Origin: Tychonema sp. LEGE 06208
GTDB taxonomy: Bacteria; Cyanobacteriota; Cyanobacteriia; Cyanobacteriales; Microcoleaceae
Direction: 5' to 3'
Assembly (NCBI RefSeq): GCF_015207505.1
Contig: NZ_JADEWT010000002.1
Span: forward strand, 62,001-126,000
Length of the DNA: 64,000 nucleotides
The notes beneath the pieces were generated by a model. It worked only from the letters and a program-made list of their open reading frames with translations. It did not search any database and had not been told where the DNA came from. This document shows positions 53,348-61,457 of the stretch, piece by piece (the stretch's first letter is position 1; each line of letters starts with the position of its first letter). The translations under genes and the position numbers were made by a program.

Positions 53348-56300
53348 ATGGAATTTACGAATTTGTTGACAAATTTACGATCGCCCTTAGAATTTGTCGA
53401 TCGCCCGCCAGTGACGGTTGCGCCCTCAACTTTGCTCCCAGAGGCGATCGCCCTGATGCGTCGGGCGAGAAACCCTTACCCGCTGCCTAATTCACCTGCA
53501 CTTCCCGACTCAAACGAAACGGTAAAAGCATCGATTAGTTGCGTCTTAGTTGTCGATGAAAATCAGGTAGTCGGACTGCTAAGCCCCCGAGATGTGCTGA
53601 ACTTAGTCGCCTCCGAATCTGGATGGCAAACAATGCAAGTTGCCGATGTGATGACCCGAAATTTAATTGTTTTAAAAGAATCAAAACTTACCGATATCTT
53701 TAGCATATTTAAGCTATTTTGTCAACATTCTATCGATTGTTTGCCAATTGTGGACGAACAAGGTCAGCCCGTAGGTTTACTCACCGAAAAAAGGATTCGC
53801 CCAGAAATTTACAACCTAGTCAAAATTGGGCAGCAAGAAGTTGTAAAACTTCAGCAAAAACAGTCTGAACTCTTAGAAAACCATGCAGAAATCTCCAAAG
53901 AAGTCAGCGATCGCCAAAATGCCGAAACAGCCCTGCGCCACAGCGAATCCCGCTACAGGGCGATTGTGGAAGACCAAACCGAACTGATTTGCCGCTACCT
54001 CCCCGACGGCACAATCACATTTGTCAATCAAGCTTATTGCCGCTATTTTGGCATGAAACCAGAAGACTTACTTGGTAATAGCTTTCTGCCATTAATTTTA
54101 GAACAAGACCGAGAATCTATTGTGGAGCAATATAATTTAGTGTCTCCCGAAAAGCCTGTTTTTACTTGCGAACACCGGGTAATTTTGCCGAAGGGAGAAA
54201 TTCGCACTCAGCAGTGGAGCGATCGGGCTATATTCGATGAGAGCGGACAAATTGTCGAGTATCAAGCTGCAGGGCGGGATGTTACGGCTCACAAACAAGC
54301 AGAAATCGCTTTGCAGCAACTCAATGCAGAGTTAGAAGTGAGAGTTCAGCAGCGCACTGAACGCTACGAACAAGCCGTATTAACAGCTAAATTGACTGCA
54401 GAAAAACTGCAAAACTCCGAAGCTCAACTGCTGGCGCTGTTTAATGCGATGACGGATATCGTGATGGTTTTCGATGGCATGGGCCGCTACCTCAAAGTGG
54501 CTCCCACGGCTCCCCAACTGCTGTATAAACCGGCTCCTGAAATGCTGGGCAAAACCATCGCGGAAATCTTCCCGGAAGCGGAAGCTCATTTTGCCCTCAA
54601 CTACATTCACCAAACCTTGGCATCTGGGAAAATCCATAGAGTTGAATACAGCATGGAAATTGAGGGCAAGTTAATCTGGTTTGATGGCCGTATTTCGCCG
54701 CTGGGGGTCGATCGAGTGATGTGGGTAGCGCGAGACATTACCGCTCGCAAAAACGCAGAAGCTGCACTGCAAAAAAGTGAGGAAAAGTTTCGCAATTTGT
54801 TTGATGATGCTCCAATTGCGATCTGTTTGGCAACCGTGCGCGACTACCGCTTGAGCGAAGTGAATGCAGCTCATCGGCAGATGTTGGGTTACACTGATGC
54901 GGAGTTGGCGACAATGAGTTTAGCTGATATCACCTACCCAGAAGATTTAGAAGCAGATTTAGAGCAAATCAAGCAGTTAATCGAGGGCAATATTTCTCGC
55001 TTCGGGATGGAAAAACGCTTGATTAAGAAGAATGGCGAACTGATGTGGGCTAACTTGACGGTGACGCTGATCCGCGACGGCGAGGGTCTTCCTCTCTACA
55101 GCATGGCGGCGATCGAAGATATCAGCGATCGCAAGCGAGCAGAAATAGAATTGCAACAGTTAAAAGAACGGCTACAATTTTTGCTAGCCTTCAATCCGGC
55201 GGTAATTTTTACTGTGGAGCCGAGAGGGAATTTTCGTACTACTTATATTAGCGACAACGTGAGGACGATAGTTGGCTACGACTCTCACAAACTGTTAACA
55301 GATTCTCACTTTTGGTTGAATCGCATTCACCCTGAAGATCGACCGGAATTTATAGAAAAGTTTTCTAATTTATCCGATGGTAAAAATTCTATTTTCGAGT
55401 ACCGCTTTCGGCACAGAGACGGATTTTACCGCTGGCTGCGGACGGAACTAAAACTATTGGTAGATAGCAGAGGAAAACCGATCGAAATTATTGGTTACAT
55501 TGCCGATATCAGCAATTCTAAATACGCTGAAATTGCCAGGGGGCAGCAGTTTGAGCAAGAACGGCTGGTGGAGGCGATCGCCCGTCGCGTCCGCCAGTCT
55601 TTGCAATTAGAGGAAATTCTCAACACCACGGTTGCCGAACTCCAGCAAATATTGTTAGCCGATCGAGTTTTGGTTTATCAAATTTTACCTAAAAGTGGCG
55701 GTTTGGTCGTTGCTGAAGCCGTGGCAGAAAGATGCAGCCCGCTGGTAGGGAATTTTTTGGGCGAAGAGGTTTTTCCTGCCGAAAGCTATCAGCTTTATTT
55801 GCAAGGGCGAATTCGTGCGATTTCCGATATAAATGAGACCTCTATTACACCTTGTATGGTCGAGTTTATGAAACAAATTGAAGTGAGGGCAAAGTTGGTA
55901 GTGCCGATTATTCAGCAGGGCCAGCTTTGGGGATTGCTGATTGCACACCAGTGCGATGGGCCCAGGGATTGGCAAGAATCGGAAATCAATTTATTTCAGC
56001 AGTTGGTTAATCAATTGGCGATCGCCATTCACCAATCTCTACTCTACCAGCAACTGCAAGCTGAACTGAGCGAGCGCTTCCAAGCGGAAGTAAATTTGAA
56101 AAACTCCCTCAAAGAGAAAGAGATTTTGCTCAAAGAAATTCACCACCGCGTCAAAAATAACCTCTGCGTCGTTGCTAGTTTGTTAGAATTGCAATCTAAC
56201 ACAGTTTCCGATCCCCAATTAGCCCAAATGTTTGAAGAAAGTCAGAACCGCCTGTACTCTATGGCTCTGATTCACGAGAAACTGTACAGATCGACTAACC

Positions 56301-56737
56301 TGGCGCAAATTAATTTTGGCGAATATCTCGAAGATTTGGTAACTAACTTGTTTCACTCTTACAATATTAGCGACAACCGCATTCTGTTGCAGGTAATAGC
56401 TGAACCAATTTCCCTCAATCTAGAGACTGCTACTCCTTGCGGCTTAATTGCCAATGAATTGGTTTCAAATACCCTGAAACACGCTTTTCCTGATGGTGCT
56501 AGCGGTACAGTTAGTGTAGAATGCTATCAAACGGGCGATCGGCAAATTCACCTTTTCGTCAAGGACAACGGTACGGGCTTTCCTCAAAATTTAGATTTTC
56601 GGAAAACTAACTCGATGGGCTTTCAAGTTGTTTGCACTTTAACCGAACAGTTAGAAGGAACCATCGAACTATCAAGACAAACGGGCACAGCATTTCACTT
56701 GAAATTTAACGAATTAAATTACGTTCAAAGGTTTTAG
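53348..56737 (+). CDS. CBS-PAS-GAF sensor histidine kinase of the HisKA_2 class
   Basis: This 1129-residue cytosolic kinase begins with a CBS pair (about 20-165), which in many proteins binds adenosyl ligands. Four PAS/PAC units follow (about 195-315, 355-470, 478-598 and 605-725), a GAF domain (about 735-905; LLADRVLVYQILP, PCMVEFMKQIEVRAKLVVPI) and a HisKA_2 dimerisation domain with EIHHRVKNNL (His932/933). HATPase_c is of the matching type (GLIANELVSNTLKHAF, DNGTGFPQ). The GAF has no Cys at the usual chromophore position that I can recognise, so I do not call it a cyanobacteriochrome. The REC-kinase gene follows after 4 bp and is presumably its phosphorelay partner. The CBS module hints at coupling to cellular energy state; this is inference. 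Confidence 0.93.
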   Translation: MEFTNLLTNLRSPLEFVDRPPVTVAPSTLLPEAIALMRRARNPYPLPNSPALPDSNETVKASISCVLVVDENQVVGLLSPRDVLNLVASESGWQTMQVADVMTRNLIVLKESKLTDIFSIFKLFCQHSIDCLPIVDEQGQPVGLLTEKRIRPEIYNLVKIGQQEVVKLQQKQSELLENHAEISKEVSDRQNAETALRHSESRYRAIVEDQTELICRYLPDGTITFVNQAYCRYFGMKPEDLLGNSFLPLILEQDRESIVEQYNLVSPEKPVFTCEHRVILPKGEIRTQQWSDRAIFDESGQIVEYQAAGRDVTAHKQAEIALQQLNAELEVRVQQRTERYEQAVLTAKLTAEKLQNSEAQLLALFNAMTDIVMVFDGMGRYLKVAPTAPQLLYKPAPEMLGKTIAEIFPEAEAHFALNYIHQTLASGKIHRVEYSMEIEGKLIWFDGRISPLGVDRVMWVARDITARKNAEAALQKSEEKFRNLFDDAPIAICLATVRDYRLSEVNAAHRQMLGYTDAELATMSLADITYPEDLEADLEQIKQLIEGNISRFGMEKRLIKKNGELMWANLTVTLIRDGEGLPLYSMAAIEDISDRKRAEIELQQLKERLQFLLAFNPAVIFTVEPRGNFRTTYISDNVRTIVGYDSHKLLTDSHFWLNRIHPEDRPEFIEKFSNLSDGKNSIFEYRFRHRDGFYRWLRTELKLLVDSRGKPIEIIGYIADISNSKYAEIARGQQFEQERLVEAIARRVRQSLQLEEILNTTVAELQQILLADRVLVYQILPKSGGLVVAEAVAERCSPLVGNFLGEEVFPAESYQLYLQGRIRAISDINETSITPCMVEFMKQIEVRAKLVVPIIQQGQLWGLLIAHQCDGPRDWQESEINLFQQLVNQLAIAIHQSLLYQQLQAELSERFQAEVNLKNSLKEKEILLKEIHHRVKNNLCVVASLLELQSNTVSDPQLAQMFEESQNRLYSMALIHEKLYRSTNLAQINFGEYLEDLVTNLFHSYNISDNRILLQVIAEPISLNLETATPCGLIANELVSNTLKHAFPDGASGTVSVECYQTGDRQIHLFVKDNGTGFPQNLDFRKTNSMGFQVVCTLTEQLEGTIELSRQTGTAFHLKFNELNYVQRF

Positions 56738-56741
56738 ATTT

Positions 56742-57854
56742 ATGGATTTTCAATTTCAAGCAATTAATATTTTGATAGTCGAAGACGAATTATTAATCGC
56801 TAAAAATTTATCTGTAAAATTAGAGAAGTTGGGATATAAAATCGCCGATATCGTTTCTTGTGGAGCCGACGCTATCCAGCGTGCGGGCGAAATAAAACCA
56901 GATTTAATTTTAATGGATATAGTCATCAAAGGCGAAATTGACGGCATAGAAACAGCAGCAATAATTAATCAAAAACTAGATATCCCAATTATCTATACAA
57001 CTGCCTACGCAGACGACGAAACTTTGCAGCGAGCCGAAAATAGTGGTTCTTACGGCTACCTGCTCAAACCGTTTAAAGAAAGAGAACTGCACGCCACAAT
57101 CAAGATAGCGCTGAGCAAACATCAAGAAGCAGTTAATATGCAAACACTTCTGGCACTAGCCGCCGCAAAAAGCGACAACAGATCGCGATTTGTTTCAATG
57201 GCATACCACGATTTAAACACTCCTTTAACTACCATACAGCTATCGGCTGAAATGCTGGAAGATTGCAATTTCATGAGCTTGCCAGGAACGACAAATAAAA
57301 ATATCGACCGCATTAAAAAAGCAGTCAGCAATATGAGTGGATTGCTGGAGGATATTTTAATGCTCAGCAAAGCAGAATCAGGCAAACTTTCATTGAGTTT
57401 AAATGAGTTAAATGTGACTGATTTCTGTGCCTCTATTTTAGAAGAACTGCAACCGATCCTCACGGACAAACACCTCCTAACTTTCGCTGCTAAAACAGAA
57501 CCGCTGCACGCTAATCTCGATGCAAAATTGCTGCACCACCTCTTGACTAATTTGCTTTCAAATGCTATTAAATATTCTCCCGAAGGCGGCAATATTAGTT
57601 TAGAATTAATCTGCGAAAACCAGCAAATAATATTTTGCGTTCGAGATGAAGGAATTGGGATGACAGCGGAATATGAAGGAAAACTATTTCAGCAGTTTGA
57701 GCGGGGCGAGAATGTAGGTAAAATTAAAGGCTCTGGTTTGGGACTCTGCATTGTCAAACACATAGTTGACCTGCACGGCGGTACAATAAGTGTGGAAAGT
57801 GCTATTGATAAAGGTACTACATTTATTGTCGCGCTTCCTTTTCTTGGTCATTAG
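56742..57854 (+). CDS. Response-regulator/histidine-kinase 'inverted hybrid'
   Basis: This 370-residue protein has an N-terminal receiver domain (about 8-125; phospho-acceptor Asp59 in LILMDI, KPFKERE with the conserved Lys), followed by HisKA with His156 (YHDLNTPLTTIQ) and HATPase_c (NLLSNAIKYSPEGG, DEGIGM, GSGLGLCIVK). Receiver-first kinases are common in cyanobacteria and probably relay phosphate from an upstream kinase through His156 to a further regulator. The gene starts 4 bp after the CBS-PAS-HisKA_2 kinase, its likely donor. The kinase part resembles that of the 516-residue kinase at 48447. The TAG stop lies at the beginning of a heptamer array. Confidence 0.94.
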   Translation: MDFQFQAINILIVEDELLIAKNLSVKLEKLGYKIADIVSCGADAIQRAGEIKPDLILMDIVIKGEIDGIETAAIINQKLDIPIIYTTAYADDETLQRAENSGSYGYLLKPFKERELHATIKIALSKHQEAVNMQTLLALAAAKSDNRSRFVSMAYHDLNTPLTTIQLSAEMLEDCNFMSLPGTTNKNIDRIKKAVSNMSGLLEDILMLSKAESGKLSLSLNELNVTDFCASILEELQPILTDKHLLTFAAKTEPLHANLDAKLLHHLLTNLLSNAIKYSPEGGNISLELICENQQIIFCVRDEGIGMTAEYEGKLFQQFERGENVGKIKGSGLGLCIVKHIVDLHGGTISVESAIDKGTTFIVALPFLGH

Positions 57855-58030
57855 TTATTAGTTAGTGGTTATTGGTTATTGGTTATTAGTTAGTGGTTAT
57901 TGGTTATTGGTTATTGGTTATTGGTTATTGGTTATTGGTTATTAGTTATTAGTTAGTGGTTATTGGTTATTGGTTATTGGTTATTGGTTATTGGTTATTG
58001 GTTATTAGTTATTGGTTGTTAGTTATTAGC
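57847..58030. repeat. TTATTGG/TTAGTGG heptamer array at the REC-kinase stop
   Basis: About 26 heptamers start at the stop codon (GGTCATTAG). The unit is the same as at 23 and 40000. Confidence 0.9.
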
Positions 58031-58052
58031 GGAAAGGGGCGGGTTAACCAAC

Positions 58053-58191
58053 TATAGCGGTTCGATCGCGTGGTGAGGTATGCCCGGTTTGGCCTATGCC
58101 CGGTTTGGCCTATGCCCTATGCCCGGTTTGGCCTATGCCCTATCCCCTATCCCGGATAATACCTCATACCAGAGCACAGAAAGGCTATATC
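58053..58191. repeat. Composite palindromic repeat, family B with GCCCGGTTTGGCC core
   Basis: Inverted relative to 14610. The end CTATAGCGGTTCGATCGCGT and GTGAGGTATGCCC leads into a core that mixes TATGCCC heptamers with CCGGTTTGGCC units, then CCCGGATAATACCTCAT and the far end GGCTATATC. The remainder to 58249 has no gene. Confidence 0.8.
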
Positions 58192-58249
58192 TATAATTCC
58201 AACTAATAATATACATCAACCGGCCCTACCCACTAACAGTTAAGATTAG

Positions 58250-59449
58250 TCATTTTTTAACAAATCTATCTGGAGACAAAAGCTCGTAGCGTAGCGGGGC
58301 GTAAGCCATCGCCCAATCTTTTTCTCCCGCCGCCCAATTTGCAAATCGCTCAGCTAAAGCGGGTACAATAGCCAAAGGATTGCTCAAACCCGAAAAAACC
58401 TGCAATCCAGGGCGATCGCCAATCGGCCCCACTACAGGCAAATTATCGGCGCTAAAGGCTACAATACAATCGTGCCAAGTTGCAGGTAAATTTGCCACAT
58501 CTGGCAAAACCTTGCCGATACCGGCACGAATTGCCTTTTCGCTAGTTTGGCGATCGACTTTAGTATTCAAATCGCTCAAAGTGCGCGACAATTGCCCAAT
58601 CCGCAAACTGCCATCATTAAACCGAATTGCACCAGCATCTAAAATCGGCGGGTGCAACTCTTTATCCGGTTCATCCCAAAGAAAATCTACCTCAATTTTA
58701 CTCGATTCAGCTTCCAATTCAAAACGTTTTAATAGCGCAGGCATCACCAAAGTCCTGAGTTGCAAATCCACAGGTGGAGTCTCCAAAATCTCAGCGCGAG
58801 TAAAATAAACTCCTGCCGAAATACCTGCAGCCTTCAGCAAACTTCGACTCCAACCTCCCGCACAAATCACTGCATTTTCGCAAGCATAATTTTCGCGTAC
58901 CGTTTTGACTCCCGAAATCCGATTTCCTTCTGCAATCAACCCAGTTACTTCAGCAAATTCTATAGTTCCTCCCAACCGCAAAAACCCTTGACAATAAGCT
59001 TGATTTGTGGCTGTGGGGGAAATGTGACCGTGACGCACAGTCAGAGCTCCGGCGATCGCACTTTTATTCAGCAAAGGTTCCAACTCACCAGCTTCTGCAG
59101 CGCTCAAAAGCTGCGGAGGAATTGCAAAATGGGCGTAATTAGCCGCTACTTGTTCGGCATCGCTTCCCGCATCAATTGTCAGCAACAAATCCAACTCGCG
59201 AAACTCCGTATCAGCATCTAATTGGGCCGATAAATTGCGGTGGCGTTCGATACCTTCCTGACATAATTGGCGAGTTAAATCAGTCGTCCCCGACCAATAA
59301 GCCAAGCCGCCGTAACTAAAACGAGTAGCATTTTGCATCGCAGTATCTCGTTCTAAAAGCAGCACCGAAAAACCTTTTTTTCTGAGTTCGTAACTCACTG
59401 CTGCGCCCGTAATTCCGCCGCCGACAACAATCCAATCGTAACTTTTCAT
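58250..59449 (-). CDS. FAD-dependent oxidoreductase of the DAO (D-amino-acid oxidase) family
   Basis: Residues 1-35 of this protein of about 399 residues form the FAD-binding Rossmann motif (VVGGGITGAAVSYEL with the ERD end of strand 2). A DAO domain spans the rest, with the second dinucleotide contact ENAVICAGGWSRSLLKAAG near 200 and the C-terminal PVVGPIGDRPGLQVFSGL. This fold occurs in sarcosine, glycine and D-amino-acid oxidases; substrate cannot be told. The frame extends eight codons upstream, but the ATG at 59449 directly precedes the conserved start. Neighbours give no hint. It is convergent with the REC-kinase gene. Confidence 0.9.
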   Translation of the reverse strand: MKSYDWIVVGGGITGAAVSYELRKKGFSVLLLERDTAMQNATRFSYGGLAYWSGTTDLTRQLCQEGIERHRNLSAQLDADTEFRELDLLLTIDAGSDAEQVAANYAHFAIPPQLLSAAEAGELEPLLNKSAIAGALTVRHGHISPTATNQAYCQGFLRLGGTIEFAEVTGLIAEGNRISGVKTVRENYACENAVICAGGWSRSLLKAAGISAGVYFTRAEILETPPVDLQLRTLVMPALLKRFELEAESSKIEVDFLWDEPDKELHPPILDAGAIRFNDGSLRIGQLSRTLSDLNTKVDRQTSEKAIRAGIGKVLPDVANLPATWHDCIVAFSADNLPVVGPIGDRPGLQVFSGLSNPLAIVPALAERFANWAAGEKDWAMAYAPLRYELLSPDRFVKK

Positions 59450-59476
59450 TAGCAATTTAAAGGAAAAGAACAAATA

Positions 59477-59590
59477 ATATCAAATCCTCTCTTTATCGGA
59501 ATAGTAAATTCACTGTTGACAGTTAACAGTTAACAGTCAACAGTCAACAGTCAACAGTTAACATCATTCCGATGCAACCGGAATTAATAT
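59477..59590. repeat. Composite palindromic repeat, family A (reverse of 38062)
   Basis: Left end ATATCAAATCCTC, ATCGGAATAGTAAATTC, core of TTAACAG/TCAACAG units, and right end ACATCATTCCGATGCAACC, GGAATTAATAT. It begins 28 bp upstream of the FAD oxidoreductase start. 59591-59775 has no gene. Confidence 0.83.
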
Positions 59591-59775
59591 AATACTTTGA
59601 TTTTAGCTTAGGTAGTTTGGGAACCAGCTCAAAAGTCTCTACCTAGAGGAAGATGCTGCGCGCGATCGGCATAACTGCAATTTACACCCCTTGGGAGATG
59701 TTTGCGGAGGGATATTTTTTGTTCAATATTAGGAATTACAGCCAGCAAAAAATTTAGAAATACTACAGAGGTTTT

Positions 59776-60054
59776 ATGAGTATCGACAAACCGGGCAGAG
59801 ATATGGAACGCACTGCCAATCCGGGCGATCGCATTTCCGACAAACCGCAAACCATCGAAGAAAAAGCCAAGCAACTGGCGGTAGATAACGTGCCAGACAT
59901 CACGGGAGACACAGTTACAGTTCCAACTTATTTCATTGTAGAAGAACCAGACGGGGAAAAGAAAGCCCTGCACCACGTCAAAGATGCGGAAGAAATTTCT
60001 GACGTAGTTCGGCAGATCCGCGTTGACGAAAATGGCGATCGGATTATGGATTAA
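59776..60054 (+). CDS. Small conserved hypothetical protein (92 aa)
   Basis: The protein is hydrophilic and acidic. It has no signal peptide or membrane segment. The N-terminal 40 residues look disordered (GRDMERTANPGDRISDKP); the C-terminal half is predicted beta-alpha (VTVPTYFIVEEPDGEKKALH, VVRQIRVDENGDR). I do not recognise the family. It lies 51 bp before a DUF2231 gene on the same strand and probably forms an operon with it. ATG at 59776 follows GAGG. Confidence 0.7.
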   Translation: MSIDKPGRDMERTANPGDRISDKPQTIEEKAKQLAVDNVPDITGDTVTVPTYFIVEEPDGEKKALHHVKDAEEISDVVRQIRVDENGDRIMD

Positions 60055-60105
60055 CTTTAATCCCATAAAAACGGGTTTGTCGTACAAAAGTTATCTGTAA
60101 AAATC

Positions 60106-60645
60106 ATGGAAACAAATCAAACAAATAGTACACCTTATCCTAATATTCCGCCGATTCTCGAAAGTGATGACGCAGAGTATCGCGATGCCGGGATTACCAG
60201 TACAGTTTCAGTTGCGGGCCATCCCCTCCACCCAGTGCTGATTGTGTTTCCGATCGCCTTTTTAGTCGGAGCCGCCGGCACGGATATCGGTTATTGGCTG
60301 ACAAGCGATCCATTTTGGGCGAGAGCTTCGGTTTGGCTGATCGGTTGCGGTTTTGGTGCGGGGATTTTGGCGGGAATCACGGGCTTTTTAGATTTTACGA
60401 GAATTAAAAGAGTGCGCGATCGCAGTGCCGGTTGGTTGCACATGGGCGGCAATGTGGCCGCTCTCGTACTTTCCCTGATTAACCTGCTGTTGCGACAGGG
60501 AAATCCCGCTGAGCCGATCGTCTTTACAGGTTTAGCCTTGTCAGTCGTCGTTGCTTCCTTGCTGGGCGTTACAGGCTGGTTCGGCGGCGAACTAAGTTTT
60601 CGTCACAAAGTCGGTGTCATCGGCCCTACCAGTCAAAATTTGTAG
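60106..60645 (+). CDS. DUF2231 domain membrane protein (179 aa)
   Basis: After a polar N-terminus of about 35 residues come the DUF2231 hallmark GHPLHPVLIVFPIAFLVGA and four membrane helices (about 43-65, 73-97, 110-132 and 137-160), with HMGGNVAALVLSLINLLLR in the third. A C-terminal GWFGGELSFRHKVGV motif completes the family pattern. DUF2231 proteins are inner-membrane proteins, in some cases possibly haem- or redox-linked because of conserved histidines; the role is not established. It follows the 92-residue gene. A repeat hairpin separates it from cutA. Confidence 0.88.
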   Translation: METNQTNSTPYPNIPPILESDDAEYRDAGITSTVSVAGHPLHPVLIVFPIAFLVGAAGTDIGYWLTSDPFWARASVWLIGCGFGAGILAGITGFLDFTRIKRVRDRSAGWLHMGGNVAALVLSLINLLLRQGNPAEPIVFTGLALSVVVASLLGVTGWFGGELSFRHKVGVIGPTSQNL

Positions 60646-60719
60646 GTTTCCAACCGTTTGTAGCAGGGACTTGATTCCCTATTTTTGGGAGAATTTACGA
60701 CTAAAGTTCTGACTCCAAA
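60646..60719. repeat. GTAGCAGGGACTTGATTCCC-type repeat reaching into cutA
   Basis: A variant of the GTAGTNAGGACTTTAG family. Its right part (ACTAAAGTTCTGACTCCAAA) encodes the last residues and the stop codon of cutA on the minus strand. Confidence 0.72.
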
Positions 60720-61033
60720 CTTAAAGATTGTCCCAGCCAATGGAGATAAGCCTCGCTGCCAGCGACAATCGGAATAGCAATAATTTCGGGAACTTCATAG
60801 GAATGGAGTTCCTGTATTTTTGTTTTTAAAGCCTCAAATTTAGCCAAATCAGTTTTAATCACCAACTGCCACTCCGCCTCGGAATGAATCTCGCCTTGCC
60901 AAGTATAAACAGAGCGAATCGGCGACAAACTCACACAAGCAGCCAGCTTGTTTTCGACTAGAGATTTAGCGATATTCTCGGCCTCGGCTTCCGAGCCTGC
61001 TGTTACCAGTACCACTCCGAAATTAACTGTCAT
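60701..61033 (-). CDS. cutA: Divalent-cation tolerance protein CutA
   Basis: CutA is a small trimeric cytosolic protein with a ferredoxin-like fold, linked to copper tolerance in E. coli; its exact role is unclear. The 110 residues match the family: VTAGSEAEAENIAKSLVENKLAACVSLSPI, with the cysteine of the core strand (residues about 10-38), SVYTWQGEIHSEAEWQLVIKT and the YEVPEIIAIPI strand. The C-terminus (LSLESEL) does not look like the usual CutA end; it is encoded by a dispersed repeat which also supplies the TAG. It is convergent with the DUF2231 gene. Confidence 0.93.
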   Translation of the reverse strand: MTVNFGVVLVTAGSEAEAENIAKSLVENKLAACVSLSPIRSVYTWQGEIHSEAEWQLVIKTDLAKFEALKTKIQELHSYEVPEIIAIPIVAGSEAYLHWLGQSLSLESEL

Positions 61034-61213
61034 AACGATTTAAGTTTTGAGATTAAATAATTAATTTGAATAGAAAAGCCCGATCGCATTTTCTAGCAGG
61101 AAAAGGGTAAGCTGTCCCGCAAATAAACATTGTATATTCAGGGCTAGCGGGACACCCGACTCATTGTGCGATCCTTTTTTTAACATACAATTAATTTAAA
61201 TACCGCCATAGCT

Positions 61214-61365
61214 TAGGAATAAAAATTTAATAACTTAAGCAATTGCTCGTTACCAGGAAGAGCCTGGTAATGATTCTGGGGCGAGGAAGAGTCTCCTTTT
61301 ATCTAGCAACTTACGGTAGAGAGGACTGTAGGAGGTGTTTAAGTTATTAAGTTTTCGATCCTTAG
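61214..61365. repeat. Composite palindromic repeat, family C (best copy)
   Basis: The terminal inverted repeats are clearest here: CTTAGGAATAAAAATTTAAT and AACTTAAGC on the left, GTTTAAGTTATTAAGTTTTC and GATCCTTAG on the right. The core is GTTACCAGG...CCTGGTAA. The size is 152 bp. The interval 61034-61213, upstream of cutA, has no gene. Confidence 0.8.
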
Positions 61366-61379
61366 ACATTCCCAATTCC

Positions 61380-61445
61380 CAATTCCCAATTCCTAATAAC
61401 CAATAACCAATAACCAATAACCAATAACCAATAACCAATAACTAC
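61380..61445. repeat. AATAACC heptamer array
   Basis: About eight heptamers lie between the family C element and the stop of the pentapeptide gene at 61458. Confidence 0.88.
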
Positions 61446-61457
61446 TAACTAATTATT

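Noticed and set aside
55560-56060. Cyanobacteriochrome-type GAF domain in the CBS-PAS kinase
   Set aside because: I could not find the chromophore-binding Cys-His motif; the GAF resembles one but is called only as GAF.
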